This document shows, in pieces, positions 56,646-64,000 of a stretch of 64,000 bases of DNA. The notes under the pieces are model-generated. The model was not told where the DNA came from and ran no database searches. It was given only the letters and a program-made list of their open reading frames with translations. Source of the stretch: Hydrogenophaga sp040372165 (GTDB taxonomy: Bacteria > Pseudomonadota > Gammaproteobacteria > Burkholderiales > Burkholderiaceae_C). Location of the stretch: assembly GCF_040372165.1 (NCBI RefSeq), contig NZ_BAABWG010000001.1, positions 992,001-1,056,000 on the forward strand. The letters run 5' to 3'. Position 1 is the stretch's first letter; each line of letters begins with the position of its first letter. Position numbers and translations under genes: made by a program.

Positions 56646-56775
56646 AGGAAGATTCTAGCGGCGCGTGAAGGAACACAGGCGCAGTGTTCCGATGTCCCGC
56701 CCATCGGTGGGGGCGACTGGCTGGCCAAGATGCATGAACCGCAGACATGGAAACATTCTGCACCTCCCGCCAAAC

Positions 56776-56811
56776 AAAAAACCGCCAAACTGGCCAGCCA
56801 GTCAGCGGTTT
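56776..56811 (-). terminator. Rho-independent terminator after icd
   Basis: On the minus strand AAACCGC and GCGGTTTTTTG enclose an inner TGGCTGGCCA pairing. It lies about 70 bases after the icd stop and before clpS. Confidence 0.75.
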
Positions 56812-56828
56812 CTTGACGTATTTCTCAT

Positions 56829-56858
56829 CTGTTGGCGGAAAGTTGTTTCCGCCAACAG
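56829..56858. repeat. Perfect 13-bp inverted repeat just after icd
   Basis: CTGTTGGCGGAAA (56829-56841), loop GTTG, TTTCCGCCAACAG (56846-56858). It lies 20 bases beyond the icd stop and in front of the real terminator. No T-run on either strand, so it is not itself a standard terminator; an mRNA 3'-end stabiliser or a protein-binding palindrome are options. The remaining bases of the icd-clpS gap (56646-56775) show nothing else. Confidence 0.6.
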
Positions 56859-56877
56859 ATGGTACGGGTCAGACCAG

Positions 56878-58131
<1,254 letters not shown>

Positions 58132-58355
58132 GGAAGCGGGTCTCCGGTAAGAGCTGTTGTGATGGCGTGCAATGGCGGGATCAGCCGCTGCACTGGCTGA
58201 AACATCATTTCATATGATGCACAAACGTACATTTTAGCCTGTCTGACTGTACGAAGCCTGACGCGCACTGTCATCCCTCAGGTGACAAGCGGAAATAGCT
58301 GATATGCCGCAGCGGTCTGCTCACGAACCCATTCTTCTCAAGCTAACATCCCGCC

Positions 58356-58847
58356 ATGAGAATGCGTCAACCCCAACCAATGCGAACGAACACGACGTCC
58401 GCCTTGATGGCCGCTGCCTGCGCAGTCGCCCTGCTGACCACATCGGTTCATGCCCAGCAAACACCCCAGACGGACCTTCCCCGGGTGGAGCTGCGCGCAG
58501 GCATGTACCGCATTCATGCGCAAGTGGCCTCAACCCATGAGCAGGTCATGACCGGCCTGATGTATCGAGACAGCATGCCGGATCAGGAAGGCATGCTGTT
58601 CGTGTTTCCAAGAGCCAGCGTGCAGTGCTTCTGGATGCGCAATACCCGCATACCGCTGACGGCAGCCTTTGTGGCAGACGATGGCACCATCGTCAACCTG
58701 GCGAAAATGAGCCCCATGAGCGAAGCCCAGCATTGCTCGGACAAGCCTGTCCGCTTTGTGCTGGAAATGAACCAGGGCTGGTTTGAAAAGCGCAAGTTTG
58801 GACCTGACACCCGATTGCAAGGCCCGCCCTTCAATACCAAGCAGTAA
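58356..58847 (+). CDS. DUF192 secreted protein
   Basis: 163 residues. Signal peptide ends near SVHAQ; the DUF192 domain follows with VMTGLMYRDSMPDQEGMLFVF and CFWMRNTRIPLTAAFV. Function of the family is unknown. Starts at 58356, 58362 or 58380 are all ATG; none has a Shine-Dalgarno sequence, and TAACAT ends six bases before the first. Divergent from icd. A strong terminator follows. Confidence 0.88.
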   Translation: MRMRQPQPMRTNTTSALMAAACAVALLTTSVHAQQTPQTDLPRVELRAGMYRIHAQVASTHEQVMTGLMYRDSMPDQEGMLFVFPRASVQCFWMRNTRIPLTAAFVADDGTIVNLAKMSPMSEAQHCSDKPVRFVLEMNQGWFEKRKFGPDTRLQGPPFNTKQ

Positions 58848-58874
58848 GACCCGGTCCCCCCTGAGTCCACCAAG

Positions 58875-58902
58875 AAAAAAGCGACCATGCGGTCGCTTTT
58901 TT
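58875..58902. terminator. Bidirectional terminator between DUF192 gene and sodB
   Basis: AAAAAAGCGACC, ATGC loop, GGTCGCTTTTTT: 12 perfectly paired bases including the A/T run, between convergent genes. Confidence 0.92.
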
Positions 58903-58932
58903 CTCTTGCGGGGCATCGCGGCCCCGCCCTGG

Positions 58933-59514
58933 TCAGGCAAAGTTCTTTTCTGCAAAAGACCAGTTCACGAGCTTGTCGAGGAATGTCTCCACAAACTTTG
59001 GACGCGCATTGCGGTAATCGATGTAGTAAGCGTGCTCCCACACATCGACGGTCAGCAGCGCCTTGTCATCGGTCGTCAGCGGCGTGCCGGCAGGGCCGGT
59101 GTTGACGATGTCAACGCTGCCATCGGCCTTCTTGACCAGCCAGGTCCAACCTGAACCAAAGTTGCCCACAGCGCTCTTGGTGAAGGCTTCCTTGAAGGCG
59201 TCATAGCTGCCCCACTTGGCATTGATGGCGTCGGCCAGCGCGCCGGATGGAGCGCCGCCGCCATTGGGCTTCATGCAGCTCCAGAAGAAGGCGTGATTCC
59301 AGATCTGGGCAGCGTTGTTGTAGACGCCGCCGCTGGACTTCTTGATGATGGACTCCAGGTCCATGCTTTCAAACTCAGTACCCTTTTGCAGGTTGTTGAG
59401 GTTGACCACATAGGCGTTGTGGTGCTTGCCATGGTGGAATTCGAGGGTCTCACGGCTGTAGTGAGGGGCGAGATCGTCCAGGCCGTAAGGCAGCGCGGGC
59501 AAGGTGTGTTCCAT
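58933..59514 (-). CDS. sodB: Superoxide dismutase, iron type
   Basis: 193 residues. Metal ligands His27 (LEFHHGKHH), His74 (IWNH), Asp157 and His161 (DVWEHAYYID). Gln70 in AAQIWNH is the iron-type second-sphere residue. Cytoplasmic, no signal peptide. AGAGGA precedes the ATG. A TACAAT (minus strand, 59609-59614) about 95 bases upstream, near the end of xseA, could be its -10, but no -35 is evident. Confidence 0.96.
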   Translation of the reverse strand: MEHTLPALPYGLDDLAPHYSRETLEFHHGKHHNAYVVNLNNLQKGTEFESMDLESIIKKSSGGVYNNAAQIWNHAFFWSCMKPNGGGAPSGALADAINAKWGSYDAFKEAFTKSAVGNFGSGWTWLVKKADGSVDIVNTGPAGTPLTTDDKALLTVDVWEHAYYIDYRNARPKFVETFLDKLVNWSFAEKNFA

Positions 59515-59639
59515 GTGGGGATTCCTCTTGGTTTGAAGTTGTCAGGATCAGAATCATCGGCGAAACGGCCCTCGTCCTCAGGACAAAGCGCTCACGCCAA
59601 AACAACGCATTGTAGAAAAGCTGAAAGCCAAAGTAGGGA

Positions 59640-60971
59640 TCAGGGTTTATCCCGGTGAATCTTCTTCACGCCGAGGTCCAGCACACCATCCGAGAGTCGC
59701 GCCGTCACCGACTGCTCTTCGGTCACCCCCACCACGCTGGTAATGGTCTGCCCTTCACTGTCGGTCAGGTAGGAAAACCCGCGGGCAAGCACCAGCTGGG
59801 GGTCCAGATGCTTCAGCGCGCCGCCCAGCCGATCAAGGCGCGCAGCCTGGCGTTCCATCAACCAGCCCACAGCCTTTGGCATTCGCTGCCCCATCTGGGC
59901 CAACCGGGCCCTGTCCCGTTCCAGCGATACTGCAACAGACTGTTGCAACCCATGCGAAAGGTCAGCCAGCCTGCGCTGGGCTTCATGCACCCTGGATGAC
60001 GGCTTGCCCAGCCTCATGCCGAGCTGATCTAGCCGCTGCGCGCGCATGTCCAGCTGCCCCCAGACTGCCGCCTGCAACTGCTCGCTCAAAGCTTCCAGTC
60101 GATCCATCTCCTCCAGCCGCGTGGGTGAAGCCATCTCTGCCGCAGCCGTTGGCGTGGGTGCCCTGACATCAGCGACAAAGTCCGACAGGGTGAAGTCGGT
60201 CTCATGGCCGACACCACACAGCACAGGCATGGGCGAGCGAGCAATGGTCCTCACCACCTGCTCATCGTTGAAGGACCACAAGTCCTCCAGTGACCCACCT
60301 CCCCGGACGAGGAGCAGCACGTCCCCTTCCCCGCTGTCCAGGTACCGCCTGTATGCCTTGTCGAGGGCAGCACAGATCTCACGTGGGGCGGACTGCCCCT
60401 GAACAGCAGCGGGAAAGAGCATCACCGGCACATGGGGTGCACGCCGACGGAGCGCCGTTGCCACATCGCGCAAGGCGGCCGCGCCAGCCGAAGTAACCAA
60501 CGCGATCGAACGGGGGCGGACTGGCAGGTCACGCTTGCGTGCTGCATCGAACAGCCCCTCTCCTTCCAGTTTGGCCTTGAGACGCAGGAATTGTTCGTAC
60601 AGTGCACCCTGACCTGCCTGTTCAAGACTCTCGACGATCAACTGGAGGTCGCCTCGCGCACCATAGACATCCAGGCGGCCGACCGCCTCGACCATCTGAC
60701 CTTCCCGAGGAGAGAACTGCAGACCGGTCGCCGACCGCCGGAACATCGCGCAGCGCAGCTGCCCGCCCTCATCCTTGAGGGAGAAATAGCAGTGGCCACT
60801 GGCAGCTCGGGCAAAGCCGGAAATTTCCCCACGCACCACCACCGGATTGAAGCGCGCGGACAGAGCATCAGCGATGGCGCGCAACAGCGGGCCAACTCCC
60901 CACACACGCCTCGTCGATACAGGCGCTTCGTTCAAAAATTCATCATTCACGCGGCTCTCCGGGCCAAACAT
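59640..60971 (-). CDS. xseA: Exodeoxyribonuclease VII large subunit
   Basis: 443 residues from the ATG at 60971; a GTG two codons earlier is possible. N-terminal OB fold (VVVRGEISGFARAASGHCYFSLKDE), then the nuclease domain with RPRSIALVTSAGAAALRD, LLLVRGGGSLEDLWSFND and GVGHETDFTL, and a long coiled coil before the C-terminal barrel (VLARGFSYLTD). With XseB it degrades single-stranded DNA in repair; xseB is not adjacent. Confidence 0.96.
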   Translation of the reverse strand: MFGPESRVNDEFLNEAPVSTRRVWGVGPLLRAIADALSARFNPVVVRGEISGFARAASGHCYFSLKDEGGQLRCAMFRRSATGLQFSPREGQMVEAVGRLDVYGARGDLQLIVESLEQAGQGALYEQFLRLKAKLEGEGLFDAARKRDLPVRPRSIALVTSAGAAALRDVATALRRRAPHVPVMLFPAAVQGQSAPREICAALDKAYRRYLDSGEGDVLLLVRGGGSLEDLWSFNDEQVVRTIARSPMPVLCGVGHETDFTLSDFVADVRAPTPTAAAEMASPTRLEEMDRLEALSEQLQAAVWGQLDMRAQRLDQLGMRLGKPSSRVHEAQRRLADLSHGLQQSVAVSLERDRARLAQMGQRMPKAVGWLMERQAARLDRLGGALKHLDPQLVLARGFSYLTDSEGQTITSVVGVTEEQSVTARLSDGVLDLGVKKIHRDKP

Positions 60972-61298
60972 GTCCACAGCACCAGCAACATTGGGCGTTT
61001 TGGTACAAAAGTGTTGGAAACACGAAACGAATTCGCCAAGCTATTGATTTCACAGCTCTTCTGCCTGCTCAATTTCTCATCGATCCACCGAATCCGCCGC
61101 CCCACCGGGCTTTTCGCACCTTCCGAAGCGGGTTCTTCACATACTTATCCACAGATTTTGTGAACAGGCCGCGACAGTCAGCAACACTCTGTCAGCAGCG
61201 GCGGTCGAACTTGAAAACGAGGTGAGCCATAATGCCCGGGGACTGAAATTTTGCAGTGGCGCCTTTGCGCCAAGCTGCCCAACATCGGAGCTACAAAC
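60972..61298. other. 327-bp divergent intergenic region between xseA and exbB
   Basis: No gene found. It must hold promoters for both sides. Next to exbB there is CATAAT (61228-61233) with a weak TCGAAC 17 bp upstream (61205-61210). A single TTATCCACA (61145-61153) matches the DnaA box, but alone it is near chance expectation. No hairpin terminator was seen. Confidence 0.5.
61205..61233 (+). promoter_or_regulatory. Candidate promoter of exbB-exbD-lpxK
   Basis: TCGAAC, 17 bp, CATAAT (5 of 6). Expected start near 61240, ~59-nt leader to the exbB start. The -35 is poor. Confidence 0.35.
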
Positions 61299-61934
61299 TT
61301 GCTTTCCATCATATATGCCGCAGGTTGGCCGATCTGGCCCCTGATCATCTGTTCCATCCTTGGGCTGGCCTTGATCATCGAGCGCTTCATCAGCCTCAAA
61401 CCGGCAAAGGTGGCTCCACCCAAACTGCTGGACGAGGCCATGATGGTCTCCCGAAACGGCATCCCGGGCCCCGATGTCGTGGCCCAGCTTGAACAAAACT
61501 CGGTTCTGGGCGAGGTGCTGGCCAGTGGCTTCCGCACCTTTAACTCCGATCCGCGCGCCTCGGAAGAAGACCTGCGCCGTAACATGGAAGCAGCAGGCCG
61601 GCTGGCGGCCGCCAAGCTGCAAAAATACCTTGGCGCGCTGGCCACCATCGCTTCCGCGGCGCCGTTGCTGGGCCTGCTTGGCACCGTGATCGGCATGATC
61701 GAGATCTTTGGCTCCCAGAGCACGGAAGGCGCCATCAGCGCTGGCGGCGGCGATCCGGAGAAGTTGGCCCACGGTATTTCCGTTGCACTCTACAACACGG
61801 CTTTCGGCCTCATGGTTGCTATTCCCGCCCTGATTTTCTGGCGCTACTTCCGGGCGCGCGTCGACGAGTTCCTTCTGGGCATGGAGCTGGCGTCGGACCG
61901 GTTTGCACGTCACCTGCTGAGCTTGCGCCGCTGA
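61299..61934 (+). CDS. exbB: MotA/TolQ/ExbB proton channel family protein
   Basis: 211 residues from a TTG start with GGAG eight bases upstream, giving MLSIIYAAGWPIWPLI; another TTG at 61251 is open but less fitting. Three membrane helices: about 10-30, then the pair around ASAAPLLGLLGTVIGMIEIF and ISVALYNTAFGLMVAIPALIF, with the conserved channel residues. With ExbD it harvests proton-motive force, usually for TonB; no tonB is adjacent. In this gene order (before exbD and lpxK) it is usually called ExbB, but a Tol role is not excluded. Confidence 0.88.
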   Translation: MLSIIYAAGWPIWPLIICSILGLALIIERFISLKPAKVAPPKLLDEAMMVSRNGIPGPDVVAQLEQNSVLGEVLASGFRTFNSDPRASEEDLRRNMEAAGRLAAAKLQKYLGALATIASAAPLLGLLGTVIGMIEIFGSQSTEGAISAGGGDPEKLAHGISVALYNTAFGLMVAIPALIFWRYFRARVDEFLLGMELASDRFARHLLSLRR

Positions 61935-61986
61935 ACATGCGGATTCCCCCAATCCAACCATCCGGACGGAGAACCGAGGAGTTTTC

Positions 61987-62415
61987 ATGAACTTTCGCAG
62001 CGGATCGCGGGAAGAACCGGAGATCAATCTGATCCCGTTCATCGACATCCTGCTGGTCATCCTGATTTTCCTGATGCTGACCACCACCTACAACAAGTTC
62101 ACAGAGTTGAAGGTGAACCTGCCAGTGGCCAATGCCGAAACCATGGAAAACAAGCCACAGGAGATCATCGTCGCCATCAGTGCGGATGGCCGCTACTCGG
62201 TAGACCAGGACCTGCTTCCCGGCGCCGATGTGCCGGCCCTGACCTCTGCGCTGACCGAAGCGGCCAGCTCGCGCAAGAACGCGATCATCGTCATCAGCGC
62301 CGATGCCGCCGCGACCCACCAGTCGGTCATCAACGTGATGGATGCGGCTCGACGCGCGGACCTCGTGCAGATCACCTTCGCCACCCAAAACGCCGGCAAG
62401 CAAGGCGGCAACTGA
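61987..62415 (+). CDS. exbD: ExbD/TolR family biopolymer transport protein
   Basis: 142 residues, one membrane helix (about 15-36) starting NLIPFIDILLVILIFLML; the Asp20 in PFIDI is the protonatable residue of the family. The rest is periplasmic. GGAG precedes the ATG, 52 bases after exbB. Partner of the preceding channel protein. Confidence 0.93.
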   Translation: MNFRSGSREEPEINLIPFIDILLVILIFLMLTTTYNKFTELKVNLPVANAETMENKPQEIIVAISADGRYSVDQDLLPGADVPALTSALTEAASSRKNAIIVISADAAATHQSVINVMDAARRADLVQITFATQNAGKQGGN

Positions 62416-62433
62416 GGCCCAAGGACTGCCAAG

Positions 62434-63534
62434 GTGCCAGTGCCCGCGTCGCAAAGCCATGGCTGGCACACCAAGTGGCGGAACAGCGCAGAGCGAGGCG
62501 GCTGGCTCAGCTGGGTCCTGTGGCCCTTCTCGCTGATTTATCGCCTGCTGGTAGCGGGACGCCATTGGGGCTACCGTCTGGGGTGGCTTGCTGCCGAGCC
62601 CATGCCTGTCCCGGTCATCGTGGTGGGCAATGTGGTCGCTGGAGGCGCCGGCAAAACCCCGACCACCATTGAGCTTGTCCGCCACCTGCGTCTCAAGGGG
62701 TGGCACCCGGGTGTTGTCTCCCGTGGCTACGGTCGCCATGAGCTGGAAGCAAACCTGCCCGTCACACCAGAGTCCGACCCTGCGCAATGTGGAGATGAAC
62801 CACTTCTGATCGCCACCCGCACCGCCGCCCCGGTGTTTGTCGGCGCCGAGCGCCCTGCCGCTGCGCGGGCATTGCTGGCGGCGCACCCGGGTGTCAACAT
62901 CATCGTCTGTGACGACGGGCTGCAGCACTACGCCCTGCACCGGGATGTGTCCATCGTGGTCTTTGACGACCGGGGCATTGGCAATGGCATGCTCTTACCT
63001 GCTGGCTTGCTGAGAGAGCCATGGCCTCCAGCGTCTCGCTCTCCCTATGCCCCGGACCTCGCACTTGTTCAGCGGCGCGATGCGATGCCGGGCATCGACA
63101 TCCTGGCCATTGGCGGCATCGCTGCCTACCAGGCATCGAGGACGCTGTCGAATGTAGCCATCAGCGCCAACGGCACCGTCCAGGCGCTGGCGTCCATGAC
63201 GTCGCAGGACATCATCGCTGTGGCTGGCATTGCACGCCCGGAAGTGTTCTTCGACATGCTCGAAGGCGCTGGCGTGCACATCAAGCAACGCCACCCACTG
63301 CCGGACCACGCCAGTGCAAGCGAATACGCTGCGGTTCTTGAGCTCCCCGCTGAGTCTCACGTCCTCTGTACGGAAAAGGACGCCGTCAAACTCAACGCGC
63401 TGGCCAGGGCCAGAGATCTGAAGGGTGCAGCCCATCCGACCATCTGGAGCGTGGGCCTCCAACTCTCCATCGCGCCAGACTTTTTTGAAGCACTGGACGA
63501 CAAGCTCCGCTCTCTCACCCGCTTTCCGCAGTGA
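62434..63534 (+). CDS. lpxK: Tetraacyldisaccharide 4'-kinase
   Basis: 366 residues from a GTG with AGGA upstream, 18 bases after exbD. An N-terminal membrane-associated helix (about 22-45) precedes the P-loop VVAGGAGKTPTT; VSRGYGRHE, CGDEPLLIA and VCDDGLQHYAL are family motifs. It phosphorylates the lipid A precursor at 4', the step before Kdo addition; kdsB for Kdo activation follows. Confidence 0.95.
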   Translation: MPVPASQSHGWHTKWRNSAERGGWLSWVLWPFSLIYRLLVAGRHWGYRLGWLAAEPMPVPVIVVGNVVAGGAGKTPTTIELVRHLRLKGWHPGVVSRGYGRHELEANLPVTPESDPAQCGDEPLLIATRTAAPVFVGAERPAAARALLAAHPGVNIIVCDDGLQHYALHRDVSIVVFDDRGIGNGMLLPAGLLREPWPPASRSPYAPDLALVQRRDAMPGIDILAIGGIAAYQASRTLSNVAISANGTVQALASMTSQDIIAVAGIARPEVFFDMLEGAGVHIKQRHPLPDHASASEYAAVLELPAESHVLCTEKDAVKLNALARARDLKGAAHPTIWSVGLQLSIAPDFFEALDDKLRSLTRFPQ

Positions 63535-63579
63535 AATATGGTGCGTCGGTGACGCGCAGACTCCACTATCATTGTCACC

Positions 63580-63786
63580 ATGGATTCGAATCTGCTCAAT
63601 TTGCTGGTCTGCCCGGTCACCAAAGGACCGCTGGTGTTTGACAAGGACCATCAGGAACTGTTGTCGCGTACAGCGCGACTGGCCTACCCGGTGCGCGACG
63701 GCATTCCGGTATTGCTCGAACACGAGGCCAGAACGCTCACCGCTGAAGAGGCTGAAGCCATTCCTGTGCCAGCCCCTGCCATTTGA
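63580..63786 (+). CDS. ycaR: Trm112/YcaR family small protein
   Basis: 68 residues: NLLNLLVCPVTKGPLVF and AYPVRDGIPVLLEHEAR are typical of the family. In this version only one cysteine remains, so no zinc site is expected. Function in bacteria unknown; it lies between lpxK and kdsB, as in many proteobacteria. Ends five bases before kdsB. Confidence 0.9.
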   Translation: MDSNLLNLLVCPVTKGPLVFDKDHQELLSRTARLAYPVRDGIPVLLEHEARTLTAEEAEAIPVPAPAI

Positions 63787-63791
63787 GCCCC

Positions 63792-64000
63792 ATGGCATCC
63801 TACGTCGCCCTCATTCCGGCGAGGATGGCCTCTTCCCGGCTTCCAGGCAAACCCTTGCTCGATATCGGCGGTCTGCCGATGGTGGTGAGAGTCGCCAGGC
63901 AGGTTGCCAAGTCAGGCGCTGAAGCCACCGTTGTCGCGACGGACGATGACCGGATCGCCACGGTTTGCGCGGCCCATGGGGTTGACTGCGTGATGACATC
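63792..64000 (+). CDS. kdsB: 3-deoxy-manno-octulosonate cytidylyltransferase, N-terminal fragment
   Basis: Truncated by the window end after about 69 codons. The start MASYVALIPARMASSRLPGKPL is the nucleotide-binding motif of CMP-Kdo synthetase and VVATDDDRI follows as expected. It activates Kdo with CTP for lipopolysaccharide core synthesis. Confidence 0.95.
   Translation, partial: MASYVALIPARMASSRLPGKPLLDIGGLPMVVRVARQVAKSGAEATVVATDDDRIATVCAAHGVDCVMT

Noticed and set aside
58203..58219. Inverted repeat CATCAT/ATGATG upstream of icd
   Set aside because: Six AT-rich pairs around a 5-nt centre, one copy; too weak to call an operator.
61145..61153. Perfect DnaA box TTATCCACA in the xseA-exbB gap
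   Set aside because: Only one copy was seen; a given 9-mer is expected about 0.5 times on both strands of 64 kb, and no AT-rich unwinding region or dnaA/dnaN gene is near. Not an origin.

Overview
The window looks like chromosomal DNA from a Betaproteobacterium of the order Burkholderiales, most likely Comamonadaceae or a close relative. This rests on high GC, GTG/TTG starts, and several characteristic gene neighbourhoods: smc-zipA-ligA, dapC-dapD-pilU-dapE-prmB, tolB-pal-cpoB, plsC/hemF/nadD/rsfS/rlmH/maf/rng, and exbB-exbD-lpxK-ycaR-kdsB. The genus is not resolved. The cell is Gram-negative, making lipid A, Kdo, Tol-Pal and an RND pump. I saw no insertion sequence, prophage, CRISPR array or rRNA, and no recognisable DNA-binding transcription factor. 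Almost all of the sequence is intact, tightly packed coding DNA.

Layout. 1-9.8 kb: the end of glnD, then on the minus strand def followed by an outer-membrane-factor / membrane-fusion / RND efflux operon, then on the plus strand a small c-type cytochrome and a coupled pair (periplasmic serine protease + FHA membrane protein). 9.8-17 kb, minus: smc-zipA-ligA (chromosome condensation, division, DNA ligation). 17-24.5 kb, plus: dapC, dapD, a pilU-type ATPase, dapE, prmB and an ABC-F ATPase, mostly joined by 4-bp overlaps. 24.6-26.7 kb, minus: YeeE/YedE thiosulfate transporter, tcdA and tRNA-Lys(UUU). 26.9-32.9 kb: tolB-pal-cpoB, divergent msbA, and a two-domain outer-membrane barrel protein. 33.1-40.8 kb, minus: a long housekeeping chain (yebC, purD, plsC-like, hemF, nadD, rsfS, rlmH, maf, rng).

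43.0-52.4 kb, plus: the most interesting region. A GTP-cyclohydrolase-II-like protein (URC1 type), a DUF1688 protein (URC4 type) and uracil phosphoribosyltransferase are followed by a complete BMP-type nucleoside/nucleobase ABC importer and a cytosine deaminase. Read together this is a self-contained module for importing cytosine/uracil (or their nucleosides), converting them to uracil and UMP, and opening the ring by the poorly characterised URC route. Two related inverted repeats, sharing CTTCGGTGC and ATCTGGC, lie before the first gene and before the transporter; the first overlaps a good promoter.

52.4-64 kb: an EVE-domain protein, an SGNH-hydrolase lipoprotein, clpS-clpA, icd, a DUF192 protein, sodB, xseA, then exbB-exbD-lpxK-ycaR-kdsB (kdsB cut by the window end). 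Coordinates were read by hand from the sequence; protein assignments rest on motifs and remembered family features, not on a database search.
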